64,000 nt of DNA, taken from NCBI GenBank assembly GCA_946480915.1, contig CAMLLO010000007.1:1-64000 (forward strand), given 5' to 3'. This DNA is from an uncultured Sphingobacteriaceae bacterium. GTDB taxonomy: Bacteria; Bacteroidota; Bacteroidia; Sphingobacteriales; Sphingobacteriaceae. Positions 44,404-53,659 of this stretch are shown in pieces (within the stretch, counting starts at the first letter, position 1; every line of letters begins with the position of its first letter). The notes beneath the pieces are model-generated. The model saw nothing but the letters and a program-made list of their open reading frames with translations, had not been told where the DNA came from and ran no database searches. Position numbers and translations under genes: made by a program.

Positions 44404-45636
44404 TTATTTAAAAAACATATAACCTATAAAAATGGCTGCAATCAGGCCGACAAAGTCTGCTATCAGTCCGCAGGCAATAGCATAACGGGATCGCTTTATA
44501 CCGACAGAGCCAAAATAAACTGCCAATACATAAAAAGTGGTTTCTGTTGAACCCTGTATTATACAGGCTAAACGCCCCTGGAAAGAATCTGCTCCGTAAG
44601 TTTTCATTACATCGATCATCAAACCTCTGGCCCCGCCTCCGCTTAATGTTTTCATTAAGCCGACCGGCAGGGCCGGAACAAAGGCTGTATCTAATCCGGC
44701 TGCTGCCACTACAGATGCAATGCCATTAACAATAAAATCCATACACCCTGTGGTTCTGAACGCACTTATCGCTACTAAAATAGCAATCAGGAAAGGAATG
44801 ATCATAATGGCTGTATGAAATCCTTCTTTTGCACCATCTATAAAAGCTTCATACACATTGAGCTTTTTTATCGCCCCATAAACAATGAAAAGGATGATAA
44901 TCGAAAAAATTACAATTCCTCCTAATAAACCCGTAGTGGCCTCCATTTCCGCAGGTGCAAGCCCCCGTAATGAATAATACAATGCAAGCATTATTCCGAT
45001 AAAACAGGCGATAAAAATCAGTACCGGCAATTTGAAAAGGTTGATCCTTTGATATAAAGCAACTGCAATCATCCCGGAAATGAAGGATATAAAGGTTCCA
45101 ATAAGCGAAGGAATAAAAATATCAGCTGGATTAGCAGCTCCATTTGCCATACGCAATGCGATAACCGAAGTCGGAATTAAGGTTAAGCCAGCTGTGTTTA
45201 AAACCAGGAACATAATCTGTGCGTTACTGGCTGTTTCTTTCTCTGGATTTAGCTCCTGCAATTCCTGCATGGCTTTCAAGCCGAGAGGGGTGGCCGCATT
45301 GTCTAGCCCGAGCATATTGGCCGAAAAATTCATAATCACCGATCCGTTTGCCGGATGACCTTTAGGGATTTCGGGAAAAAGTTTGCTAAAAAAGGGACTT
45401 GCTCCGCGGGCAAAAAGACTGATCATGCCGGCTCTTTCACCAATCTTCATTATCCCTAACCAAAAGGTCATGATTCCGATCAGTCCCAAGGATATTTCGG
45501 CTCCTGTTTTAGCACTGTCAAACATACCTGTCGTAACTGCGGAGAATATTGTGGTATCACCTAAAAAGATCAGTTTACCTAGTGCAACTATAAAGGAGAT
45601 TATAAAGAAGGCAATCCAAATATAATTTAAAGCCAT
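44404..45636 (-). CDS. Fused SpmA/SpmB-like nucleoside-recognition membrane protein
   Basis: A 410-residue protein with about nine hydrophobic segments. The first half resembles SpmA (LGLIGIMTFWLGIMKIGERA, ANMLGLDNAATPLGLKAM) and the second half SpmB (GAKEGFHTAIMIIPFLIAIL, ARGLMIDVMKTYGADSF, GSTETTFYVLAVYFGSVGIK). Each half carries a Gate (nucleoside-recognition) domain. In Bacillus the separate proteins affect spore-core maturation; here the fusion occurs in non-sporulating bacteria and its transport role is unknown. It forms an operon with mgsA. Confidence 0.9.
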   Translation of the reverse strand: MALNYIWIAFFIISFIVALGKLIFLGDTTIFSAVTTGMFDSAKTGAEISLGLIGIMTFWLGIMKIGERAGMISLFARGASPFFSKLFPEIPKGHPANGSVIMNFSANMLGLDNAATPLGLKAMQELQELNPEKETASNAQIMFLVLNTAGLTLIPTSVIALRMANGAANPADIFIPSLIGTFISFISGMIAVALYQRINLFKLPVLIFIACFIGIMLALYYSLRGLAPAEMEATTGLLGGIVIFSIIILFIVYGAIKKLNVYEAFIDGAKEGFHTAIMIIPFLIAILVAISAFRTTGCMDFIVNGIASVVAAAGLDTAFVPALPVGLMKTLSGGGARGLMIDVMKTYGADSFQGRLACIIQGSTETTFYVLAVYFGSVGIKRSRYAIACGLIADFVGLIAAIFIGYMFFK

Positions 45637-45727
45637 TGTAAAAGTTTTAATCAGCTACTGGGGGCTGAATTTACATTTTTTATGTGTAATTCGAATTTTA
45701 AAGCAAAATCTACTGAATTTGTTAGCA

Positions 45728-45752
45728 TAAAAAAACCGGCTGTTTGCCGGTT
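45728..45752 (-). terminator. Intrinsic terminator after yidC
   Basis: Read on the minus strand, AACCGGC, a 5-base loop and GCCGGTT are followed by a run of T residues (the A-run at 45728-45735). It lies just past the yidC stop codon at 45764 and closes the pyrG-yidC operon. Confidence 0.85.
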
Positions 45753-45763
45753 CCTTTTAATGG

Positions 45764-47623
45764 TTATTTCTTTTTAGGAGTTTTTGTCGCTGGTTTTACC
45801 GGCGTGTCTTTTGCCGGTGCCTGCTTTTGCCGCATATAATCCTCCATTCTTTGCTGGAACTTAGATTTTTTATCTGCGGTTGGCTTTTTCTTATTTTCCT
45901 GAATCCGAGCATGGATTTTTTCATCATCAACAAATTGTTTAATGATGAACTGCTGGGCAAATGTTAGCATATTCGCCAGGAAGTAATAATAATTTAAACC
46001 TGCGGGATAGCTGTTAAGAACCCCGAAAAATATAATAGGAGAGATGTATCCTATGTATTTCATTTGTCCCGTTGCACCCGAAATCTGATTGTTATAATAG
46101 GTGTATATCAATGTCGAAATCGTCATCAACAAACACATTAAGCTAATGTGATTAATTCCAATGAGCGGAATTTTAGGAAAACTAATAATAGAGTCGTATG
46201 TAGATAAATCGCTCATCCACAAGAAACTTTCATGTCTTAATTCAAACAAGTTTGGAAAGAAGAAAAAGAATGCCATAATGATTGGCATTTGTAAGACCAT
46301 TGGTATACAGCCCCCCAAAGGATTCACACCAGCTTTTTTATAAAGCTTCATGTATTCCTGTTGAAGAAGGGTTGGGTTATCGTCACCAACTTTGGCTTTA
46401 ATCTCTTCCATTTCTGGCTTTAGCACACGCATTTTAGCCATTGAAAGATATGACTTGTACGTTAATGGGGATAAAACCAGTTTCAGTAGTATAGTAAGGG
46501 TTAAAATGATTAAACCGTAACTCCAGCCAAATTTTTCCAAAAAGTTAAATACCGGAAGTACAGCGACGCGGTTAACCCATTTCAAAGGTCCCCAGCCAAG
46601 GTCGATTTGACCTTGCAGATTATAACCCTGATCTTTTAAAATGCTGAACTTATTGGGTCCGAAAAAGAATTCTAAAGGGTAGGTAGCATTTGCCTGATTG
46701 CTTCCGGGCAATTGCATCACTGCGGTGAATGATTTAAGTACTCCTGGCTCATTTGATAGTTTAACAGCTAGGCTGCCCTTATCAAAGCCATTTTTCGCGA
46801 TCAAGACGTTCGAGAAAAAGTGTTGTTTAAACGAAATCCAACTGATCTTTTCGTTTTCATCCAGTTTTTTTTCTTCGTTTTTACTTGATCCGATATGTTC
46901 GGGCGCATCTTCCCCATTGCCAAAATAAGCTCCCGAATATCGTTCACGTTCGCTTTTCAGATCTTTCTCTTTTTGGTTGAGCGTGGCAGACCAGTTTAGA
47001 TTAATTGGTTGTGCTACCACGCCTTGAAGTCCTGAAGTAACAATAGTTAATCCTACTTTATAGCTATTGCCTTTTAAAGAATAAACATAATCAATAAACT
47101 GAGTAGCCGAATAAGCCAAACGCATCGTGACAGAACCGGAGTCAGTTTTGGAAACTTTCAGGTTTTGCGCCGAGGATGTAAAATATAGGTCGCTGGTATT
47201 TATGTGTTTACCATTCGCGTTAAAGCTTAAGCCAAAGTTGCTTTGGTCGGCAGTAAACATAATCAGGGGCTTATTGTCGTACGTTTTATGTCCCTTGAGT
47301 ACAACCGATTCAATTCGCCCGCCTTTTGAACCAATGAAAACTTTTAAGTGATCATTCTCCAATACAATTGTCTGCTCTGTGCCGCTATGTGCAGCCCCGA
47401 ACGGACCTTTTAAAACATTTGAATCAATCACCGGCGCTACAGGTGCAGCGGCGGTTGGTGTTTCTGTTTTAACAGCGGTTTCTTTTGCTGCTGTTGATTG
47501 TGCTATAGAATCCTGAACATATTTCTCTCTTTTTACTTCTTCATCAGACGGCTGTATAAAATACATCGATCCAACAAGAATAACCAAGATTAAAAAAAGT
47601 CCGGTAAAAGTATTTCTATCCAT
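45764..47623 (-). CDS. yidC: Membrane protein insertase YidC
   Basis: A 619-residue insertase that places proteins into the inner membrane alone or with SecYEG. The N-terminal TM (TFTGLFLILVILVGSMYFI) leads into the large periplasmic beta-supersandwich (about 60-350, starting ENDHLKVFIGSKGGRIESV). The conserved core follows: WSYGLIILTLTILLKLVLSP, PLTYKSYLSMAKM, LQQEYMKLYKKAGVNPLGGC, LQMPIIMAFFFFF and YYFLANMLTFAQQF. The tail (KKPTADKKSKFQQRMEDYMR) is basic and proline-rich, suited to ribosome contact. The length fits Bacteroidota YidC. It is 24 bases downstream of pyrG, the usual gene order in this phylum. Confidence 0.97.
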   Translation of the reverse strand: MDRNTFTGLFLILVILVGSMYFIQPSDEEVKREKYVQDSIAQSTAAKETAVKTETPTAAAPVAPVIDSNVLKGPFGAAHSGTEQTIVLENDHLKVFIGSKGGRIESVVLKGHKTYDNKPLIMFTADQSNFGLSFNANGKHINTSDLYFTSSAQNLKVSKTDSGSVTMRLAYSATQFIDYVYSLKGNSYKVGLTIVTSGLQGVVAQPINLNWSATLNQKEKDLKSERERYSGAYFGNGEDAPEHIGSSKNEEKKLDENEKISWISFKQHFFSNVLIAKNGFDKGSLAVKLSNEPGVLKSFTAVMQLPGSNQANATYPLEFFFGPNKFSILKDQGYNLQGQIDLGWGPLKWVNRVAVLPVFNFLEKFGWSYGLIILTLTILLKLVLSPLTYKSYLSMAKMRVLKPEMEEIKAKVGDDNPTLLQQEYMKLYKKAGVNPLGGCIPMVLQMPIIMAFFFFFPNLFELRHESFLWMSDLSTYDSIISFPKIPLIGINHISLMCLLMTISTLIYTYYNNQISGATGQMKYIGYISPIIFFGVLNSYPAGLNYYYFLANMLTFAQQFIIKQFVDDEKIHARIQENKKKPTADKKSKFQQRMEDYMRQKQAPAKDTPVKPATKTPKKK

Positions 47624-47647
47624 TATAAGTGTGTGCTCTTTCTAAAA

Positions 47648-49258
47648 TTATTTTTTTCTCGCCTGAGCCATTGAAGCGGCGACAAAGTTAACAAAAAGTG
47701 GGTGGGGATTTGCCACAGTTGATTTTAATTCCGGGTGAAATTGACCTGCAACAAAGAAAGGATGATTTTTCAGTTCAATTATCTCTACAAGGTTATTTTC
47801 CGGGTTAATTCCTGAGGCAATCATCCCTGCTTTTTCGTATTCGCTTAAATAATCATTGTTAAATTCATAACGATGACGATGTCTTTCTGTAATAGCTGGC
47901 TTTCCGTAAATCATTGCTGCTTTAGTGCCCTTTTTGATTTCGCAGGGATAGGCACCTAAACGCATTGTTCCACCCTTATTTACAATCTTTTTCTGTTCTT
48001 CCATCATAGAAATAACTGGATGCGGAGTGTTCTCATCCATTTCCATACTATGAGCATCTTTATACCCAAGCACATTTCTACCATACTCAATTACGGCACA
48101 TTGCATTCCAAGGCAAATTCCGAAGAAGGGGATATTATTTTCACGAACGTATTGTATTGCAGTGATCTTTCCGTCGATTCCGCGGTTCCCAAATCCCGGT
48201 GCAACCAATAGCCCATTTAAACCCTGAAGTTTTTCCGCAACATTTTCCGGTGTTATGCTTTCCGAATGGATAGAATGCACTCTCACTTTGCATTCGTTTC
48301 TTGCACCTGCGTGAATGAATGATTCAAGAATTGATTTGTAAGCATCCTGAAGTTCAACATATTTACCAACTAAACCAATGTGTACTTCGGAAGTCGGATT
48401 TTTTAAACGACCTAAAAAGTCTTTCCAGTTTTCTAAGTCTGGTTCAAGCTTATGAGGAAGTTTTAGTTTAGTAAGCACTGTTTTATCCAATTGCTCTTTT
48501 AACATCAATAAAGGCACGTCATAAATAGTAGACGCATCAATTGATTCGACTACTGCATTGATGTTAACGTTACAGAAAAGAGCAATTTTTCTGCGGATAT
48601 CTTGTGATAAATGGTGTTCTGTACGGCAAACCAAAATATCTGGCTGAATACCGTATTCTAAAAGGGTTTTAACAGAGTGTTGTGTCGGCTTAGTCTTTAA
48701 TTCTCCGGCAGCGGCAAGGTAAGGAATTAGTGTCAGGTGAATTACCAGCGAATTATTGTAGCCAATTTCCCATCTGAACTGACGAACAGCCTCGATGTAT
48801 GGAAGCGACTCAATGTCACCAACCGTTCCACCAAGTTCGGTTATCACGATATCATGTTCACCATCTTCCCCAAGTATGCGGATGTTGCGTTTTATCTCAT
48901 CGGTTATATGCGGAACAACTTGCACTGTTTTTCCGAGGTAAGCGCCTTCACGTTCTTTATTTATAACATTCTGGTAAATACGACCGGTTGTTATATTATT
49001 TGATTGTGAGGTAGGAGCATTTAAAAAACGCTCGTAATGACCAAGGTCCAGATCGGTTTCTGCACCATCTTCTGTTACAAAGCATTCGCCATGCTCATAA
49101 GGATTTAAAGTTCCCGGATCAATATTGATATAAGGATCGAATTTTTGAATGGTAACCCGGTAGCCACGGGCTTGCAGAAGTTTTGCTAATGATGCGGAAA
49201 TAATCCCTTTTCCTAACGACGAGGTAACGCCGCCCGTAACAAAAATATACTTAGTCAT
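47648..49258 (-). CDS. pyrG: CTP synthase
   Basis: A 536-residue enzyme forming CTP from UTP, ATP and glutamine. The synthetase half starts with [20 protein letters not shown] (P-loop) and has [21 protein letters not shown] and [14 protein letters not shown]. The glutamine amidotransferase half has the oxyanion/nucleophile elbow [15 protein letters not shown] with the catalytic Cys, and [10 protein letters not shown] with the His-Glu pair. The length is standard. It is followed by yidC in an operon. Confidence 0.98.
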   Translation of the reverse strand: MTKYIFVTGGVTSSLGKGIISASLAKLLQARGYRVTIQKFDPYINIDPGTLNPYEHGECFVTEDGAETDLDLGHYERFLNAPTSQSNNITTGRIYQNVINKEREGAYLGKTVQVVPHITDEIKRNIRILGEDGEHDIVITELGGTVGDIESLPYIEAVRQFRWEIGYNNSLVIHLTLIPYLAAAGELKTKPTQHSVKTLLEYGIQPDILVCRTEHHLSQDIRRKIALFCNVNINAVVESIDASTIYDVPLLMLKEQLDKTVLTKLKLPHKLEPDLENWKDFLGRLKNPTSEVHIGLVGKYVELQDAYKSILESFIHAGARNECKVRVHSIHSESITPENVAEKLQGLNGLLVAPGFGNRGIDGKITAIQYVRENNIPFFGICLGMQCAVIEYGRNVLGYKDAHSMEMDENTPHPVISMMEEQKKIVNKGGTMRLGAYPCEIKKGTKAAMIYGKPAITERHRHRYEFNNDYLSEYEKAGMIASGINPENNLVEIIELKNHPFFVAGQFHPELKSTVANPHPLFVNFVAASMAQARKK

Positions 49259-49411
49259 GAATGATGGAATTTTTATGAATTTGCCTTCCCGGAAGGAAGA
49301 AAAAACAATCTATTTGTACGGGATTCAAAGGTAAGAAAAATCTGTTCTCCTTTATAGAATGTTGAAATTAATTTATTTGTGGAAAAACAAATCGGCGGTT
49401 CGTTTTTTATA

Positions 49412-50065
49412 TCAGGTTATTTTTTGCTTATCGCCACTTAAAACCTTTTGTATCAATTCTTCAGTCAGGTCTTTCGCGATTTTAAAAATATCCTCAGCAG
49501 CATGAGTATTGTTTTTTATCAGCTTATCTGCCGTATGTTTATAAGGTAAAAGATATGCCTTATAAGCCGGCAAAACATGATTTTCCCACTGATACTGTAT
49601 CATATCATGAGTGTATCCGCGTTCAGCAATGTCTCTTTTTAGTCTTCGGTTTAAAGTGATTTCTTCGTCCGCATCTATAAAAATGCGCATATCGAACAGA
49701 TCCGCTATTTCTTTAAAATGAAAAATAAATAAGCCTTCCACAAGAATAATCGGAGCGGTGCAAATAGTTAAAGTTCGGGCTTTATCCTCATTCACATTAA
49801 AGGTGTATTCTTTCTTTTGAATGGTTTTGCCGGCAATCAACGCCTTTAAATTTTCCAGCAGCATTTTGTCGTCAATACACTGTGGCAGGTCGAAATTAAT
49901 GCAGCCATTTTCATCAACAGGTTGTTCTGATTTTGGCTTATAATAATCATCCTGAGAAACCAGGCAAATGTGGCTTTTATCAACGTGTGTTAAAAAGCAA
50001 TTGAGAAAAAACGTTTTTCCGGAACCGCTTCCACCTGCGATTCCGATCACAAAAGGTTTATTCAT
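49412..50065 (-). CDS. udk: Uridine kinase
   Basis: A 217-residue nucleoside kinase of the uridine kinase/phosphoribulokinase fold that phosphorylates uridine and cytidine for pyrimidine salvage. The P-loop GGSGSGKT covers residues 11-18; further motifs are SQDDYYKP (substrate-binding Asp-Tyr), FDLPQCIDDKMLLENLKALI, IILVEGLFIFHFKEIADLFD and RRLKRDIAERGYTHDMIQYQW (lid and base contact). Its start overlaps the end of the LysM gene by 8 bases, so the two are coupled. CTP synthase lies just downstream but in a separate unit. Confidence 0.93.
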   Translation of the reverse strand: MNKPFVIGIAGGSGSGKTFFLNCFLTHVDKSHICLVSQDDYYKPKSEQPVDENGCINFDLPQCIDDKMLLENLKALIAGKTIQKKEYTFNVNEDKARTLTICTAPIILVEGLFIFHFKEIADLFDMRIFIDADEEITLNRRLKRDIAERGYTHDMIQYQWENHVLPAYKAYLLPYKHTADKLIKNNTHAAEDIFKIAKDLTEELIQKVLSGDKQKIT

Positions 50066-50876
50066 TCGGCATGCCGTAATCGATAGTTACCTGAAACCGT
50101 TTGTCTAAAGCACCTAACAAATCAGCAGTAGCTTTCGTCAGAACGATGATCACATCTTTGGTAGACTCATTTTCTGTAAACTTGCCCACCACCTTCGCAA
50201 AGGTTACTCGATCTGTCATGGGGTTGGTTATTTTTACCACAGTGCCAACAGGGGCAGTGCGATGCAGAGCCAGCATTTTTGTCCCGTCAAGGTTATCATC
50301 AGCGATCCAAACAGCAACGCCTTTTTCCGAGCGCTCTGTCAACCCTAAGCGCCCTGCCGGAATTTTTACCCTTTCTGGTTCTGGTTCCGCAGGTGGAGCG
50401 GGTGGTGGTACCGGGGTTGTGCCTCCCTGACGAACCTTTAAGATTTGACCAATAGATAAATGATCGCTTTTTAAATTATTTAACAGTTTAATGTCTTCTG
50501 CTGTAGTGTTAAACCGTCGGGCAATGGCGTATAAATATTCCCGGGGGCCAACTTTATAGTCAATGATAGTGTTGCTTTCGGCCGTTGCGTTTTTTGTTTT
50601 TGGCGCGGTTGCGGACTCGACATAGGGCCTTTCGGTTGGTACTTTTATTTTTATACCGGGCTTAAGAGAAACGTTATTATTGATCTGAATAATTGCCAAT
50701 GGTGAAACATTGTATAATCTACCGATTGAGTAATAAGTCTCTCGTCTGGATACTTTATGAATAATAATCTGCTTGCCATTCTGGTTCTCGACATCGATAG
50801 AGTCTCTGATGGCAGCAGCATGTGCATTTGAAGAGTATAAAGTTATAAAGCAAAAAATTGCAAAGAAAAATCGCAT
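50058..50876 (-). CDS. LysM-LysM-DPBB cell-wall protein
   Basis: A 272-residue exported protein. The signal peptide (FFAIFCFITLYSSNAHA) is followed by two LysM peptidoglycan-binding domains, at about 38-80 (HKVSRRETYYSIGRLYNVSP) and 108-152 (YKVGPREYLYAIARRFNTTA), a Pro-rich linker (GGTTPVPPPAPPAEPEPERV) and a C-terminal double-psi beta-barrel like that of RlpA (KMLALHRTAPVGTVVKITNP, FAKVVGKFTENESTKDVIIV). It probably binds or trims peptidoglycan. It is in an operon with DUF4905 upstream and udk downstream. Confidence 0.88.
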   Translation of the reverse strand: MRFFFAIFCFITLYSSNAHAAAIRDSIDVENQNGKQIIIHKVSRRETYYSIGRLYNVSPLAIIQINNNVSLKPGIKIKVPTERPYVESATAPKTKNATAESNTIIDYKVGPREYLYAIARRFNTTAEDIKLLNNLKSDHLSIGQILKVRQGGTTPVPPPAPPAEPEPERVKIPAGRLGLTERSEKGVAVWIADDNLDGTKMLALHRTAPVGTVVKITNPMTDRVTFAKVVGKFTENESTKDVIIVLTKATADLLGALDKRFQVTIDYGMPNE

Positions 50877-50911
50877 TTGTTGTGTGTCCCTTTTGTTAAT
50901 TAAGCGTGCAA

Positions 50912-51682
50912 TTATACTAAATACGATACAAACTGTTGTTTGTTATTCCGTATGCAAAACAGATGATTGCGCTCAATGAAGAACGCCTCGGGATTAAGTT
51001 TTTGTATGTCAGAGGCTAAAATATCCTTTAAAATCAAATTTCCGTCCTGATAAACAGCGAGTTGCTGACTGAATAAAAGGTCTTTTTTTACATGATAAAC
51101 CAGAATGATCTTATCGTTAAACTGTTTATAAAAAACCGGAGCCACGAAGTTGTCCGGCAACAAATGATTCACAACGCTCGGATCACTTAAAATATCAGGA
51201 ACGATAATATTTCTCTGTACAGGTCTGAAATTTTTGGTGTTTCCGGCTACTTCAGAACCATCAGCGGGAGCAATCAGCTCAAAGGTCTTCGGTTGTATTT
51301 TAGGATTGTAAACCACCAGTCCTTCATCCGAAACATCGTATAATGTTTTATTGAATTGTTGCCAGGCGATTTTGCCTCGTTTGTTTAAGGCGATGATACC
51401 TTTGTGTTCAGGATGGCTTTCATGAACATAGCTATGCAGAAACACAGTTCCCTGGTGTACCCGGTCGAGGCCCCAGTGCCAGCTGTCTTCTACCATTACC
51501 TCTTTAAATAAGCATTCGCCGCTTGCATAATTATATGCGGAATAATGACTGATCCTATCTGAAGAATTTCTTGTCTCAATGGCAACAACAGACTCTGAAT
51601 CATCCGTTTCAATTTTCCAGATAATCGATTTGAATGTTTCGCTCAGCGATGGTTTTAGTGTATATTTATCCATTGAAGACAT
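50912..51682 (-). CDS. DUF4905 domain protein
   Basis: A 256-residue soluble protein without a signal peptide, beta-propeller-like in pattern: short repeated strands such as SIIWKIETDDSESVVAIETR, WHWGLDRVHQGTVFLHSYV, GIIALNKRGKIAWQQF and KIILVYHVKKDLLFSQQLAV. I assign it to DUF4905 from its WHWGLDRV core and overall layout; the family is mostly restricted to Sphingobacteriales and has no known function. A second ATG nine bases into the gene is an alternative start. It heads the LysM-udk operon and diverges from nfeD with only 21 bases between start codons. Confidence 0.7.
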   Translation of the reverse strand: MSSMDKYTLKPSLSETFKSIIWKIETDDSESVVAIETRNSSDRISHYSAYNYASGECLFKEVMVEDSWHWGLDRVHQGTVFLHSYVHESHPEHKGIIALNKRGKIAWQQFNKTLYDVSDEGLVVYNPKIQPKTFELIAPADGSEVAGNTKNFRPVQRNIIVPDILSDPSVVNHLLPDNFVAPVFYKQFNDKIILVYHVKKDLLFSQQLAVYQDGNLILKDILASDIQKLNPEAFFIERNHLFCIRNNKQQFVSYLV

Positions 51683-51703
51683 CTTCCAAAATTAACCTAT
51701 TTT

Positions 51704-53059
51704 ATGAATCCATATTTAACTCATTTAAGGTTTATAGCACTGTGCCTCTTAGCAGTTCTTTTTCAATCACTTGCATTTGCTCAGGAAAAAACCAGGGTAT
51801 ATTCTTTTGAGATGAAGCAGGAAATCGGACCTGCCGCCTGGCGTTTAACTCAAAAAGCTTTTGAAGGTGCAAAAAAGTCGAAAGCAAGTGTAATGCTGAT
51901 ACGGATGAATACTTATGGTGGTATGGTAGATTATGCCGATTCTATTCGCACTAAGCTGCTCAACTCGCCTATAAAAACCATTGTATATATTGATAACAAT
52001 GCGGCGTCGGCCGGGGCTCTTATCGCGATAGCTTGCGATGAAATTTATATGAAGAGAGGCGCAAGCATCGGTGCCGCCAGTGTAGTTAACCCTCAGGGAG
52101 AAATTATGCCGGAGAAGTATCAATCGTATATGCGGGGTTTAATGCGTTCTACTGCCGAAGCAAAAGGGCGCAACCCGAAAATCGCGGAAGCCTTTGTAGA
52201 CCCCGACGTTGTTATTCCCAACGTTATAGAAAAGGGGAAGGTGCTTACCCTGACAAGCAAAGAGGCAATAAAAGTAGGTTTTTGCAAAGCGGAGGTCACA
52301 AGTATTGAGGAAGTGCTTAAAGCCGAAAACATCACTAATTATGAGCTGCAAAACCATGTAGTAAGCGCTGCCGATAGGATAATAGGATTTCTAATGAGCC
52401 CGGCTATAAGCGGTCTGCTCATCTTACTTATTATTGGTGGTATTTATTTCGAAATGCAAAGTCCGGGAATTGGCTTTGCTTTGCTTGTTTCGATAGTTGC
52501 AGGGCTGCTCTATTTTGCTCCCTTGTATGTCGAAGGGTTAGCAGCAAACTGGGAAATCGCTTTATTTATTATAGGACTGGTGCTTTTAGCCCTGGAAGTA
52601 TTCGTAATCCCCGGTTTTGGAGTGGCCGGAATACTTGGAATATTATTTGTCATCGCCGGCTTGGCCTTAAGTTTAGTGATGAACGACCTTTTTGATTTTA
52701 CCATTACAGGATCTGAAAGGTTAAGCAGCGCTTTTGTTCTGGTATTGGGCTCAATGATCCTTTCTATTGTGTTATCGGTGATATTTGGCCGTTCATTGTT
52801 GAAATCGGCTGCTTTTCAGCGTTTGGTTTTACAGGATGAGCAGCGTTCGGGAATGGGATATGTAAGTGGAAGACAAAAGCTTGACCTGTTGAAAAAAACA
52901 GGGGTGGCCAGTACCGATATGCGCCCCTCAGGCAAAATTGAAATCGACGGAACTTTTTACGATGCCGTTGCCCTGGATGGCTTCATAGAAAAAGGAAAAG
53001 AAGTGACTATCGAAAAGCAGGAAAATTATAACGTTTTTGTAAGGAAAAAGGAAAATTGA
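51704..53059 (+). CDS. Long NfeD family membrane serine protease
   Basis: A 451-residue protein with an N-terminal ClpP-class protease domain, four or five membrane helices and a C-terminal OB-fold NfeD domain. The active dyad is visible: Ser102 in NNAASAGALIAIACD and Lys138 in MPEKYQSYMRG, matching the Ser-Lys arrangement of archaeal 1510-N. SIGAASVVNP follows the usual pattern. The membrane part spans about 225-365. The C-terminal domain reads GVASTDMRPSGKIEIDGTFYDAV. Such proteases are linked to stomatin-like partners and membrane quality control; no stomatin gene is adjacent here. Dps follows 41 bases downstream. Confidence 0.92.
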   Translation: MNPYLTHLRFIALCLLAVLFQSLAFAQEKTRVYSFEMKQEIGPAAWRLTQKAFEGAKKSKASVMLIRMNTYGGMVDYADSIRTKLLNSPIKTIVYIDNNAASAGALIAIACDEIYMKRGASIGAASVVNPQGEIMPEKYQSYMRGLMRSTAEAKGRNPKIAEAFVDPDVVIPNVIEKGKVLTLTSKEAIKVGFCKAEVTSIEEVLKAENITNYELQNHVVSAADRIIGFLMSPAISGLLILLIIGGIYFEMQSPGIGFALLVSIVAGLLYFAPLYVEGLAANWEIALFIIGLVLLALEVFVIPGFGVAGILGILFVIAGLALSLVMNDLFDFTITGSERLSSAFVLVLGSMILSIVLSVIFGRSLLKSAAFQRLVLQDEQRSGMGYVSGRQKLDLLKKTGVASTDMRPSGKIEIDGTFYDAVALDGFIEKGKEVTIEKQENYNVFVRKKEN

Positions 53060-53100
53060 AACATAAAAACTTCTCTCTGGTTCTGTAAGAAAAATTAATC

Positions 53101-53580
53101 ATGAAAGCAGAAGAAATAGGTTTAGAAGAAGTAAAAGTGAAATCTATAGTTGATCAGTTGAATGAATTGCTGGCCAATTATCATATTCATTACCAAAAAT
53201 TAAGAGGCTGCCATTGGAACGTTAAAGGGAGGAGTTTTTTTAGTCTGCATGCCAAATTTGAAGAATTGTATACCAATGCTGTAGGTTCCATCGATGAACT
53301 TGCAGAACGGATATTGACTTTAGGTAAATCTCCGGTAAGCACCTACCAGGAATACCTCAAAATATCGCGCATAAAAGAAATTGACACAGTTGGTAAGGAT
53401 GACATTGCTCTTGTGAATGCAGTGCTTGAAGATTTTTCTACCCTGATTGAAATTGAACGGGAGATTATGGAAAGCACATCTGAAGGGAATGATGATGGCA
53501 CCAATGATATGATTAACAGTTTTATGCAGTTTAAGGAAAAGAACACCTGGATGCTGCGTGCTTTTTGTGGTAAACAATAG
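53101..53580 (+). CDS. dps: Dps family ferritin-like DNA-protection protein
   Basis: A 159-residue four-helix ferritin-like protein that oxidises and stores iron with hydrogen peroxide and protects DNA. The intersubunit ferroxidase ligands are all present with canonical spacing: H38 (CHWNVKG), H50 (FFSLHAKFEELY), D65 and E69 (SIDELAERIL). The C-terminal helix ends KNTWMLRAFCGKQ. It follows the NfeD gene by 41 bases and may be co-transcribed. A hairpin lies beyond the stop codon. Confidence 0.93.
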   Translation: MKAEEIGLEEVKVKSIVDQLNELLANYHIHYQKLRGCHWNVKGRSFFSLHAKFEELYTNAVGSIDELAERILTLGKSPVSTYQEYLKISRIKEIDTVGKDDIALVNAVLEDFSTLIEIEREIMESTSEGNDDGTNDMINSFMQFKEKNTWMLRAFCGKQ

Positions 53581-53601
53581 AAACATCTTTGAGGAAACAA
53601 A

Positions 53602-53630
53602 AACAGGATTCTGAATTTCAGAATCCTGTT
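53602..53630. terminator. Terminator hairpin between convergent genes
   Basis: A perfect 13-bp stem: AACAGGATTCTGA (53602-53614), loop ATT, TCAGAATCCTGTT (53618-53630). On the minus strand it is followed by TTTTGTTT, so it is best as the terminator of the SRPBCC gene. It also lies 21 bases past the dps stop codon and can close that transcript. Confidence 0.75.
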
Positions 53631-53659
53631 CAAGGCAATTAAAAAAAAGATCTGTTAAC

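Noticed and set aside
44404..45636. SpmA/SpmB similarity as evidence of sporulation
   Set aside because: The fused protein is common in non-sporulating Bacteroidota, and no other sporulation gene is present.
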